From Trichococcus pasteurii (lineage in GTDB: Bacteria > Bacillota > Bacilli > Lactobacillales > Aerococcaceae): a stretch of 43,782 nt of DNA. The notes beneath the pieces were generated by a model. It saw only the letters and a list, made by a program, of their open reading frames with translations, made no database searches and had not been told where the DNA came from. A program made the position numbers and the translations under genes. Within the stretch, counting starts at the first letter, position 1. The number at the start of each line of letters is the position of its first letter. Shown one piece after another: positions 1-7,004 of the stretch. The stretch is taken from the NCBI RefSeq assembly GCF_900112935.1, contig NZ_FONM01000022.1, positions 1-43,782 on the forward strand, written 5' to 3'.

Positions 1-17
1 CCTAGATTCCCAAAAAA

Positions 18-1616
18 TTATAACGTGGTCGGGGGCACAACACCTAAGGTGTTATATAATTGCGACTGCTTCTTCGTAACCTCACCCACTCGCAATGCAC
101 TGCCTGGATTTTCAAATGCTTCAATGATATCCAATTCGTCCAGTAATTCCTGCATCGTATAATTTTTATACAGCTCTTTTTCGGACATCTGCTTTTTGAT
201 GTACGATAAATAGATCAATGCAATAAACTGTACGAATAATTTTCCTTCAAGCGAACTTTCTGATGAAACGGCTGTGCGCCGTAAATTCAGCCGCTCTTTA
301 AGATTTCCAAATGCTTTCTCAACGATGTCTTTGTTACGGTACAAATCTAAAGCGGCGATGGGATCCTTGATTTCATTGCTGATGAGGGCAAAGAATCCGT
401 AGTCTTTTTCCGCTTGGGTAATGGCTTTTTGTTTGGGGGGTACCTTTGTCCCGCGTTTTGGCGTTGAAGTGATTTCGAAGTATTTAGCGTACTGCTTTTC
501 GTGTTCCACTTTGCGGTTCCCGGAAACTAGTTCTGCTTCGAGCCGATCAAGAAGCGCATTGAAACGGTTCTCGTGCTCCAGTGCTTTTTCACCGCTAAAA
601 TAAAGATGCAGGTACATCCGCCGTTTCCCTTCAATCACATCGCCTTTGTACGGCCGTTTCTGTGAATACTCCCAGTCTATCGTTGCAGTATGGCTGTAAA
701 GTTGGTAACTGGCATTGTAATTAGCGCGTGTGCGGATGTTATCTCGAACCTTGTTCAGTTCTTCCTGCACGTATTTAAGGGATACTTTTGTGGCCATCAA
801 AAATTTCAAATGATTTTGGTACAAGGCATCGATATTTTCCTTGCTGTAAAACCCTCGGTCCATTACGAGTTTGACCTTGCTAAAACCAAGATTGCCTAAA
901 TCGGCAAGCAAGTGCTTCACTGTTTTGACGTCGCTTATATTGCCTGCTAACTTGCGGTAGTAAAACGGCAATCCAGATTCTTCACCAAACAACAAAGCAA
1001 GATTGATCTGCGCAAGCGGATCGTGGTCCTTGTTGATACCGTATTTGACTTGCTTAAGAGACTCTGAATAGGAGGAAACACTGGTAGTATCATAAGCCCA
1101 ATATTCATTCTCCGTCCGTCGCTTAGCCTGCAGGCTGAAAAAACGATTTTTAGCTTCTTCCGTAACCGAGGCAAACAGATCGCTGCTTCTTTGCGAGGGA
1201 ATACAGCTGCCGTAAGGATGGGAATGGGTGCGATCCCACTTTGGAAAACGAAGCATCGTATTGCGATCTTCCAAAATCAAGAAGTAGGCAATCGAGAGTA
1301 TCTGCTTATAGTTTTCAGGAAAGCAAGCTTTTAGATCAGCTGTAACACCAAGCAGTTCACCGATTTTGTCAAACAGATAGGTCGCACCGTAGAAGCTTCG
1401 TTTCATGACGGTGGATGGTACCGGGCCTTGCTTTGCAGGTGTTAATGCCGGCGGCATAGCCAATCGCTTAGAGGGAACCAGGTTCCCAGCTTCGTCCAGT
1501 TTTCCGATGCAGACACGCTTGCTGCGCGACTGTTTCTTTTCTTTATCCCAATAGCTTGTTGATTCGTAAACATAGGTAGTGCCGTTCTTCTTGTTGGTTA
1601 CATATACTAAACTCAT
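18..1616 (-). CDS. IS1634-family transposase
   Basis: A 532-residue DDE transposase of the IS4/IS1634 type, which catalyses cut-and-paste movement of its own element. The N-terminus (YVTNKKNGTTYVYES) is typical of the family. Likely catalytic residues are Asp176 (YDTTSVSSYS), Asp253 (VMDRGFYS) and Glu433 in a YRNKDIVEKAFGNLK stretch that resembles the IS4 Y-R-E signature. The ATG at 1616 is chosen over an in-frame GTG at 1634 because GGAAAGG sits at the right distance upstream of the ATG. The stop codon lies inside the left terminal repeat. No frameshift is seen, so the copy looks intact. The ribosome site lies on the edge of a perfect palindrome, described separately. Confidence 0.93.
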   Translation of the reverse strand: MSLVYVTNKKNGTTYVYESTSYWDKEKKQSRSKRVCIGKLDEAGNLVPSKRLAMPPALTPAKQGPVPSTVMKRSFYGATYLFDKIGELLGVTADLKACFPENYKQILSIAYFLILEDRNTMLRFPKWDRTHSHPYGSCIPSQRSSDLFASVTEEAKNRFFSLQAKRRTENEYWAYDTTSVSSYSESLKQVKYGINKDHDPLAQINLALLFGEESGLPFYYRKLAGNISDVKTVKHLLADLGNLGFSKVKLVMDRGFYSKENIDALYQNHLKFLMATKVSLKYVQEELNKVRDNIRTRANYNASYQLYSHTATIDWEYSQKRPYKGDVIEGKRRMYLHLYFSGEKALEHENRFNALLDRLEAELVSGNRKVEHEKQYAKYFEITSTPKRGTKVPPKQKAITQAEKDYGFFALISNEIKDPIAALDLYRNKDIVEKAFGNLKERLNLRRTAVSSESSLEGKLFVQFIALIYLSYIKKQMSEKELYKNYTMQELLDELDIIEAFENPGSALRVGEVTKKQSQLYNTLGVVPPTTL

Positions 1617-1626
1617 AAAATCACGC

Positions 1627-1656
1627 CTTTCCACGTTATAATTATAACGTGGAAAG
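1627..1656. promoter_or_regulatory. 30-bp perfect palindrome at the transposase start
   Basis: The sequence CTTTCCACGTTATAA is followed directly by its exact reverse complement. The right arm on the minus strand ends in GGAAAG, the ribosome binding site of the transposase, so an mRNA hairpin would hide it. The palindrome contains TATAAT on both strands and repeats the inner motif of the terminal repeats (TTATAACGTGG). It could therefore be both a promoter and a transposase-binding or autoregulatory site. The function is inferred; the palindrome itself is seen directly. Confidence 0.6.
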
Positions 1657-1746
1657 TGCGAGAATTCAATAGGGAAATCCAGAAAAACCCTTTTATATCA
1701 ATGTTTTTAGCGTTCCTCGTTATAATTCACACGGGAATGAAGGATT

Positions 1747-3123
1747 TTAGGCTAACTTGGAATAAAAATTTTTGGAACTGTGAATAGCATCCTCTATAGG
1801 CTCTCTATTGATTGCTTGTTCATTATTCTTTTTAACCAACAGATCAGTAGTAGTTAAGGATTTAAGGATTTTAATTGACAGAATGCAAAGTTCCGTAGTT
1901 TTAGCTTCTTCAGGTGTGAAACTACGGAAATCAGTTTTAGTCTCAACTATACTTGAAAGATCGCTTAAAAGAATTCTATGTTGGGCGAGTAGTTGGTTGA
2001 TTTCCCCATAAACTTGATGGGTGAGTGATTTGATATTGTTCATAAGAACTATACTTGTTTGGAATTTTTTAATTGCTTCGTCAGCTTTATGAGAGGTTTC
2101 ATGAGCTTTTTCAAGATTTGAAATGCCTTTTGCAGCCAATAATAGACCGCCAACAGCCAATGCAGGTGCAGCAACCAAACCACCTAAAACTGTTGTACCA
2201 CCTGCCATACCGAGTCCACCTGCAGCAAGAGATCCTCCACCTAATGAAGCTAATGTGGCGTTCGTGGCCGCAACTCCAGAGAGGGAACTAATGAGTGTGC
2301 CCGTGGAAGCTACTCCGCTGGCCATGGTACCTCCATAAGCCGCAAGACCCGTCAATGCACCTACTCCTATCGATCCTGCGCTGGTTTTTAGAAGATCTCC
2401 CGCTGTAATTGAGAGTGTTTGTATATTATCTAATTCGTCTTTTGATAAATGAATATTTTCTTCTGAATAGTTTCCCTCAAGCATTTTGCAGTTCTTTATT
2501 TTAGATACAACCGTATAAAATTCATCAAAGCCGTCCCACACTGAAATTTTTAACTTACCCAATTTTTTTAGAGCCTCATTACCGTATTTTTCTGCTTGAT
2601 CTAGTCTTTCTTTTTTTTCATTGTATCGTGAATTGGCATCTTCAACAATTTCTTTTGCCTCAGATAGTTTCTTAACACCGGTCATTGTTGATAAGGCAGT
2701 GATAGCTCCTGCTGTAGACATTGTTCCTACTGCAGTTGCTCCTGCTCCTGTTACGGCTATAGTACTAGCTACAGAACTTATTCCGACAACACTAGTGGCA
2801 GAGGCTACTGCCGTTCCTACAGTTGCCATAGCCCCCCCGACTGCAGTCGCAGCTGCAGAGCCTGCAACAGTAGTTCCGGCAGCTGCGACAGCTGTCCCTA
2901 CGGCAGAGCTTGCAACAGCAGTTCCAGCAGCAGTGACAGCCGTTCCTACGGCAGAGCCTGCAACAGCAGTTCCAGCAGCTGCGACAGCTGTCCCTACGGC
3001 AGAGCCTGCAATTGCAGTTCCAGCAGCAGCAGCAGCGGCCGCTGCTGCGGGTAATACGATTGGAGCTGCAACGATTGCTCCAACTACACATAAACCACCT
3101 GCTAAATATTTGCCAATTCCCAT
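1747..3123 (-). CDS. Ala/Gly-rich repeat protein, third gene of an unassigned operon
   Basis: A 458-residue protein of unknown function. Residues 10-145 are almost entirely Ala, Gly, Val, Ser and Thr and contain a 16-residue tandem repeat (GTAVAAAGTAVAGSAV and variants), suggesting small-residue-packed membrane helices or a glycine-zipper-like assembly. Residues 150-215 are charged and probably coiled coil. Residues 245-335 form a second Gly/Ala-rich hydrophobic block (GGGSLAAGGLGMAGG, then a hydrophobic run), followed by a helical C-terminal tail. The ribosome site GGAGGGG overlaps the end of the TerB-like gene two bases upstream, so the two are translationally coupled. The stop codon is about four bases from the inferred IS1634 end, so C-terminal truncation by the IS is possible. 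A role in membrane insertion or pore formation is only inferred from composition. Confidence 0.75.
   Translation of the reverse strand: MGIGKYLAGGLCVVGAIVAAPIVLPAAAAAAAAAGTAIAGSAVGTAVAAAGTAVAGSAVGTAVTAAGTAVASSAVGTAVAAAGTTVAGSAAATAVGGAMATVGTAVASATSVVGISSVASTIAVTGAGATAVGTMSTAGAITALSTMTGVKKLSEAKEIVEDANSRYNEKKERLDQAEKYGNEALKKLGKLKISVWDGFDEFYTVVSKIKNCKMLEGNYSEENIHLSKDELDNIQTLSITAGDLLKTSAGSIGVGALTGLAAYGGTMASGVASTGTLISSLSGVAATNATLASLGGGSLAAGGLGMAGGTTVLGGLVAAPALAVGGLLLAAKGISNLEKAHETSHKADEAIKKFQTSIVLMNNIKSLTHQVYGEINQLLAQHRILLSDLSSIVETKTDFRSFTPEEAKTTELCILSIKILKSLTTTDLLVKKNNEQAINREPIEDAIHSSKNFYSKLA
2880..3040 (-). repeat. 48-bp tandem repeat inside the Ala/Gly-rich gene
   Basis: The string CCTACGGCAGAGC starts at 2897, 2945 and 2993, exactly 48 bases apart. 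Each unit encodes 16 residues (GTAV...GSAV). The units are very similar at the DNA level, so slippage or recombination could change copy number without breaking the frame. Confidence 0.85.
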
Positions 3124-3125
3124 AA

Positions 3126-3545
3126 TTACCCCTCCATTTCTAATAAATCGTCCCCGTTATTTTTCCAAACCATGCCAGCAATTACCCATTCCTCTATAGC
3201 AGTTAGAATAGAGGGAGAAATGCCAAGGTGGATTGCAGTTTCTTGTATGAAAATTCTTTCGTTTTCGGAGAACCCCCCGCTAACGTAGCTGAGTTGGATA
3301 GCTTCACGAAGGAAAAAAATTTTACTGGTCCTATCGGGAAATGACAGATCCGGCATTTCTTTTTTTTCCCAACAAGCGTTCAAGTCCAAAGTGGATTCAT
3401 CGCTCAGAGCCAAGGAGCTGGCTGCATTTTGGAAGAAATACTTCTCACTTTCATCAATGTTACCGTCAGCCTTAGAAAGAAAAACAAGTCCAATCAGAAA
3501 ACTACGTCGTGCTTCTTCAGATATTAAAATTTCATTGATTTCCAT
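3126..3545 (-). CDS. TerB-like protein, second gene of an unassigned operon
   Basis: A 139-residue all-helical protein with two acidic repeats of the TerB/DUF533 type: SKADGNIDESEKYFF near residues 24-38 and SGGFSENERIFIQETA near residues 90-105. Each TerB-type half carries an A/S-x-G-x-hydrophobic-S/D-x-x-E pattern that can bind metal. TerB-like domains are known from tellurite resistance clusters and from many membrane-associated stress and conflict systems. The gene starts 11 bases after the stop of the HNH-like gene, with AAGGAG as ribosome site, and ends two bases before the Ala/Gly-rich gene. It may be a sensor or adaptor for the two membrane-active partners. The family call is by motif and composition only. 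Confidence 0.7.
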   Translation of the reverse strand: MEINEILISEEARRSFLIGLVFLSKADGNIDESEKYFFQNAASSLALSDESTLDLNACWEKKEMPDLSFPDRTSKIFFLREAIQLSYVSGGFSENERIFIQETAIHLGISPSILTAIEEWVIAGMVWKNNGDDLLEMEG

Positions 3546-3556
3546 TTTTTCACTCC

Positions 3557-5182
3557 TTAAATTTCTAAAATAGTATCTTCATCTAGCATGAAACTCATGA
3601 ATTCCTCACTGTCGTGAAATTGAAGGATGATATTATTGTTACTGCAGTAATTATATAGCGCGACTGTGTTAGATGATTTCAGTGCAGCATTGATATCATG
3701 TAATTCGCAGATTTTACTATGAAGCTGTTCAACGTCTATTTCGCACAATTTTGCGATGTAGCTATCGATTAGGCGGTTTGCTTCATCCATCTTGTTCAAA
3801 GCAGAGTCGAAGCAGTTTTCACGAGTTTTATCTATGAATGAAATCAAATCCTTTATTTTTTCAGAATGATCTATGTAGTAAATAAAGGAGACAGACAGCA
3901 ATCCCGTAAGAAGAACACCGGCAAATGTCGAAATAACATCAACCAATATTGGGCCGATAACAGGTATAGCACTACCTATTCCTACTAGGGATTCTGACAA
4001 ATGCTGCTCAACAAAGACCCCCAATACCGTGCTAGCACCTACTAATCCAACTTTTGAAGCAGCTATAATACGTTCACCAGTTGTTCGTCTTTCTTTATCA
4101 AAAAACAGTATTTTTACAGCCTCAGTTATGCTGACCATCGATTGGCGTATCAATCGGACAATGTTCTTTGCCGTAGAAGCAAACAAGTTAATGATGGTTG
4201 TGGTTATTGATGTGAAGATTCCTGACACAAAGCCACTCTTAATTGCTTCCAAAATGTCGCCTTTCTTTTCTTTTACTCGTTTAAATGCAGTTTTTACAAT
4301 ATCGCCAATGCGTAAAAAGAAGCGCTTCAATGAGAAATCATTCTTCATAGATTTTATCAACTCGGGCATTTCATCCATAACAACCATTGCGGCTTCAGTA
4401 AAAACTAGACCTAATGCTTGGCGAATTGCCATTAAGCTACCTTGCTTGAGGCTATCTTTAGCCATACTTTTAGAATAATGGTCAAGCTTGCGGCGAGCCA
4501 CTGTTGCATCAATTTGCTTTCGGGCGTTTGCGTCGGCTGCATAAGCTTTTTCTGTATTGACATCATAGAATTCTGCATTTGACTTTGTTGGATCTTTTTT
4601 ACTTTGTTTATTTGCCCATTCTTCCATAGTATATGAATTTTTTGACATATTAAGGCTAGCATTTGTGTAAAGAGTATTATTGTCACTGTTTATTGTTTTG
4701 GACATTTCATCCTCAGTGAAAAGTACACGCATAGCAGTGTTATCATGGTTTTCCTTAGCCGATACGATATGTTCAAGATGGGAGCTACCATCTTTTACAA
4801 GGTCCTTTCCAGTATATCCATCAGTTAATTTTTCCATGTTTTGGAAATCTTTTTTGCGTCTGTTGTTCATGTATGTTGCGGTCGCATAGTCATTGCGGTT
4901 ATATGCTCGCTCGCCACGTTTCTCAAATGTATTATCTGAGTAGATGTGATTTTCTGCATTGTGCATTGTCTGCACGTTACCTCCATCGTGATCTACAAAG
5001 AGAATGCGATCGAGACCGAATGCGGTTACTAAGGAATTGATAATTACACCCCGATACTGATGAAATAAGCCATCAAAATTACCATTTTCAAATGATCCAT
5101 CAAAATCAGGTAATACTTGAACTGTTGAATTTTCCCCATTCTGAAAAGTGCATAGAGTGGAGCACATCATGTTATTTTCCAT
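3557..5182 (-). CDS. Membrane protein with HNH-like motif, first gene of an unassigned operon
   Basis: A 541-residue protein of unknown function. Around residues 135-181 it has HLEHIVSAKENHDN followed by SDNNTLYTNASLNMSK. This spacing (H-x2-H-I, then N-x2-L-x2-T-N-x3-N-x-S-K) resembles the beta-beta-alpha metal core of HNH nucleases. Residues 245-345 are helical and basic-amphipathic. Residues 375-437 hold two hydrophobic segments (VGLVGASTVLGVFV and IPVIGPILVDVISTFAGVLL onward), likely membrane helices. The C-terminal 100 residues are helical and acidic. The ATG at 5182 is chosen; a GTG at 5185 is equally close to GGAGG. The nuclease-plus-membrane architecture suggests an effector of a defence or toxin module, but that is inference. 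It could also be a membrane protein that merely keeps a degenerate HNH fold. Confidence 0.75.
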   Translation of the reverse strand: MENNMMCSTLCTFQNGENSTVQVLPDFDGSFENGNFDGLFHQYRGVIINSLVTAFGLDRILFVDHDGGNVQTMHNAENHIYSDNTFEKRGERAYNRNDYATATYMNNRRKKDFQNMEKLTDGYTGKDLVKDGSSHLEHIVSAKENHDNTAMRVLFTEDEMSKTINSDNNTLYTNASLNMSKNSYTMEEWANKQSKKDPTKSNAEFYDVNTEKAYAADANARKQIDATVARRKLDHYSKSMAKDSLKQGSLMAIRQALGLVFTEAAMVVMDEMPELIKSMKNDFSLKRFFLRIGDIVKTAFKRVKEKKGDILEAIKSGFVSGIFTSITTTIINLFASTAKNIVRLIRQSMVSITEAVKILFFDKERRTTGERIIAASKVGLVGASTVLGVFVEQHLSESLVGIGSAIPVIGPILVDVISTFAGVLLTGLLSVSFIYYIDHSEKIKDLISFIDKTRENCFDSALNKMDEANRLIDSYIAKLCEIDVEQLHSKICELHDINAALKSSNTVALYNYCSNNNIILQFHDSEEFMSFMLDEDTILEI

Positions 5183-5208
5183 CACTTCACTGCCTCCGTT
5201 ACACTGAT

Positions 5209-5236
5209 AAAATATTTCTGACTTTTAATCAGTCAA
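5209..5236 (-). promoter_or_regulatory. Promoter and candidate operator of the three-gene operon
   Basis: On the minus strand TTGACT (5231-5236) and TATTTT (5209-5214) are separated by 16 bases, about 27 bases upstream of the first start codon. A hyphenated dyad, TGACT-N7-AGTCA (5219-5235), overlaps the -35 box and the spacer, where a repressor would block RNA polymerase. No regulator gene lies beside it. Confidence 0.5.
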
Positions 5237-5471
5237 TCATTGCTAATATTGGTACGATACATGAGAAAAACAGGGGTCTATCATTCGCTTCAAATAAGTG
5301 ATTCATTACGTACAATAATAAAATAAACTGTTTAAAATTATTATACGCTTACATTTTATAAATCACAATTATAATAATTAGATTTAGATTAAATAAAGTG
5401 GTTGTATCAACTTTGAAGAAACAATCCCAATTTGAAATATATATCATATCCATGAATCATCAGAAAATAGG

Positions 5472-5513
5472 AAGGCCAAGATCTCAAATGTGGATTTTGG
5501 TCTTTTTCTTTTT
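5472..5513 (+). terminator. Orphan rho-independent terminator
   Basis: AAGGCCAAGATC pairs with GATTTTGGTCTT (one G-U pair and minor mismatch) and is followed by TTTTCTTTTT. No plus-strand gene ends upstream of it. It is close in sequence to the terminators behind the two protease genes (about 21310 and 28980). It may be the scar of a deleted gene or a leader attenuator of the DUF960-RadC genes. Confidence 0.6.
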
Positions 5514-5546
5514 ACCTAAAAATAACGAGTGAAAGAAGGATGGAAT

Positions 5547-5852
5547 ATGTTTCAATCAAAAAATAACCGCTATGTCACCAGAAGTGTAGATAATACCGTA
5601 CCAATCGAAACGCAGTTCTTTCTGTGGTCCCTGATCGACGATCAAGTGCAGAATGGGAATGCAGTGGACTATTTCCAAAAGTTCGAGTTGAAGGCTACGG
5701 AAATGGGTCAAGAGATTCTCCATAGCCAAGAGGTGCCTCAGTGGAGCCAAGTAACAGTAATGGCGGTTCCTAGCGAATGCTGCATCACCGAAACCATCTG
5801 GGTGATCGATAGCGATGATTACCAAACAATGCTCTTTCCGGAAGAATACTAA
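5547..5852 (+). CDS. DUF960 family protein
   Basis: A 101-residue protein matching what I know of the DUF960 family: it starts MFQSKNNRYVTRSV, then has IPIETQ-like and FFLWSLID blocks, and a central GQEILHSQEVPQW. The biochemical role is unknown; members are small cytoplasmic proteins often carried by plasmids and integrative elements of Firmicutes. The ATG at 5547 is chosen over a GTG at 5529 because AGAAGGATGG lies just before it. It is followed 20 bases later by the RadC-like gene, so the pair probably forms an operon of mobile-element origin. Confidence 0.8.
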   Translation: MFQSKNNRYVTRSVDNTVPIETQFFLWSLIDDQVQNGNAVDYFQKFELKATEMGQEILHSQEVPQWSQVTVMAVPSECCITETIWVIDSDDYQTMLFPEEY

Positions 5853-5872
5853 TCAGAAAAGGGGAAATCAAA

Positions 5873-6373
5873 ATGAAAAACGACTACACTAACCAAACGA
5901 AACAGCATACCGTTGAAGAACTAGCCCTTACAGCAGCCAAACGTGTGGATGTTGTGAAAATACAGATGGTGAAAGACAAATCTTTGCTGTACAAGTACCG
6001 TGCCATCAGTTGCCCGAACGATGGCTACCAGTTGATGCGCCAGTTTTTGGGGGATGTCGATCGTGAATACCTGATTGTGCTGTGTCTGAATACCAAAAAT
6101 GAGCCTACGAACATCAATTGCTGTCACATCGGTAGCATCAACTCATCCATTGCGCATCCACGCGAAATATTTAAGACTGCTATACTTTCCAATTCAGCCC
6201 GCATCATGGTAGGTCACACGCACCCAAGCGGGAACCCTGAACCATCTGAAGCGGATCTTGTGATGACAGCAAGATTGACTGAAGCAGGTGAAATCTTGGG
6301 AATCGATGTGCTGGACCACATTATATTAGGCGATGATGATTTCGTTTCACTTAAAACGGGCGGATACATGTAA
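5873..6373 (+). CDS. RadC-like JAB-domain protein
   Basis: A 166-residue protein of the RadC/MPN family. It carries the JAB metal-site signature GHTHPSGNPEPSEAD (about residues 113-127), an upstream HIGSINSS stretch with a candidate catalytic acidic region, and ends with the family-type VLDHIILGDDDFVSLKTGGYM-like tail. RadC proteins were once called DNA repair proteins; their true role is unclear, and many short copies sit on plasmids, phages and integrative elements. It lacks the N-terminal helix-hairpin-helix part of full-length RadC, as is usual for mobile-element copies. AAAGGGGAAATC precedes the ATG. Confidence 0.9.
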   Translation: MKNDYTNQTKQHTVEELALTAAKRVDVVKIQMVKDKSLLYKYRAISCPNDGYQLMRQFLGDVDREYLIVLCLNTKNEPTNINCCHIGSINSSIAHPREIFKTAILSNSARIMVGHTHPSGNPEPSEADLVMTARLTEAGEILGIDVLDHIILGDDDFVSLKTGGYM

Positions 6374-6484
6374 AAAGTGGTCGGGGATAAAAATTCCGAT
6401 AGATACAATCTGGTTTTTTTAAAGACACTGTGTGCCGTTTTGGGGTCCAGCGTGTCTGATGGCAAGGAAAAAGGAGGATAACAA

Positions 6485-6772
6485 ATGGACAAATTACAGT
6501 ATGTAATGGATCTGATGCACAGGGATTTCGGTTGTTCCAAAAACAGTGCTGACTACGCTACTGAAAGCATTTTGCTGTTCAGAAATGAGCTGGATAGGAA
6601 TCTTTTGCCGGATTTTTTCGATGAAATCAATCTAGAAAAGGAAGTTCTTGTACATTACTACGCCGTCGACGAATATATTGTGTACATCATTACTGACGCA
6701 ACTAACAGCGAATGGAAGCTGCTGGGTGTACTCAAAGACAATAAACTTACTTTTCATAAAGCGTTTGTTTAA
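6485..6772 (+). CDS. Small protein of unknown function
   Basis: A 95-residue cytoplasmic protein that I do not recognise. It begins MDKLQYVMDLMHRDFG, has an acidic middle (FFDEINLEKEVLVHYYAVDEY) and a beta-rich end (YIVYIITDATNSEWKLLGVL). AAGGAGGATAACAA gives it a very strong ribosome binding site. It lies 111 bases downstream of the RadC-like gene on the same strand and is closed by the hairpin at about 6831, so it is probably part of the same mobile-element set. Confidence 0.75.
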   Translation: MDKLQYVMDLMHRDFGCSKNSADYATESILLFRNELDRNLLPDFFDEINLEKEVLVHYYAVDEYIVYIITDATNSEWKLLGVLKDNKLTFHKAFV

Positions 6773-6784
6773 AGGAGGAGAAGA

Positions 6785-6813
6785 CGATGGGCTTTCCGCT
6801 TTTTTTTACCTTC
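6785..6813 (+). repeat. Truncated third copy of the dispersed 92-bp repeat
   Basis: This stretch contains TTTCCGCTTTTTTTT followed by ACCTTCC, nearly the same as the 3' third of the fuller copies at 11538-11629 and 38666-38757. The 5' part, including the left hairpin arm, is missing. Confidence 0.5.
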
Positions 6814-6849
6814 CAATTAACCTACGGAACTAAGACGCTAATCCTGTAA
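6787..6849 (+). pseudogene. 20-codon ORF behind a perfect ribosome site, probably a gene remnant
   Basis: AAAGGAGGAGAAGACG precedes an ATG that opens only 20 codons (MGFPLFFTFQLTYGTKTLIL). The body of the ORF coincides with a truncated copy of a dispersed repeat (TTTCCGCTTTTTTTT then CCTTCC), and its end lies in the following terminator. The simplest reading is that the start of a real gene survives and its body was replaced. A real micropeptide cannot be excluded. Confidence 0.3.
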
Positions 6850-6877
6850 GAAAGGGTTAGCATCTTAGTTTTTTAAG
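6829..6877 (+). terminator. Rho-independent terminator
   Basis: AAGACGCTAATCC pairs with GGGTTAGCATCTT (11 of 13) and is followed by AGTTTTTT. It closes the DUF960-RadC transcript. Confidence 0.75.
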
Positions 6878-7004
6878 CTTATCGCGTTCGTAACTTAAGA
6901 AATTTGCTATTCCTTACGGGTCTGTCATAGTCTTTTAGAATAGTTACAAAATGAGGAATAATCTGCAGTGGGAACAAGCCATTTACGCAAAATTGTTAAT
7001 GCTG

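Larger units (their letters stand above)
1..1743 (-). mobile_element. IS1634-family insertion sequence
   Basis: A single transposase gene is flanked by imperfect terminal inverted repeats. The left end (about 1-28) reads CCTAGATTCCC, then an A-run, then TTATAACGTGG. The right end (about 1715-1743, reverse strand) reads CCTTCATTCCC, then a variable stretch, then TTATAACGAGG; the two match closely at the inner 12-13 bases and the outer ATTCCC. The outer limit is uncertain by a few bases because the arms differ by one indel. The left flank lies outside the window, so a target duplication cannot be tested. The inferred right end falls only about four bases from the stop codon of the next gene. 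Confidence 0.75.
5183..5546. other. AT-rich gap between the divergent accessory genes
   Basis: No ORF worth calling. It contains the minus-strand promoter described above, a very AT-rich stretch (about 5290-5400), and a plus-strand terminator-like hairpin just before the DUF960 gene. Confidence 0.6.

Noticed and set aside
2792-3091. Minus-strand Cys-rich 99-residue frame that looks like a metallothionein-like repeat protein
   Set aside because: It is a frameshifted reading of the same GC-biased tandem repeat; no start signal.
2621-3199. Plus-strand Ala/Val/Pro-rich 192-residue frame opposite the repeat gene
   Set aside because: It is the mirror of the Ala/Gly codon repeats in the minus-strand gene; it has no ribosome site and the minus-strand operon has clear signals.
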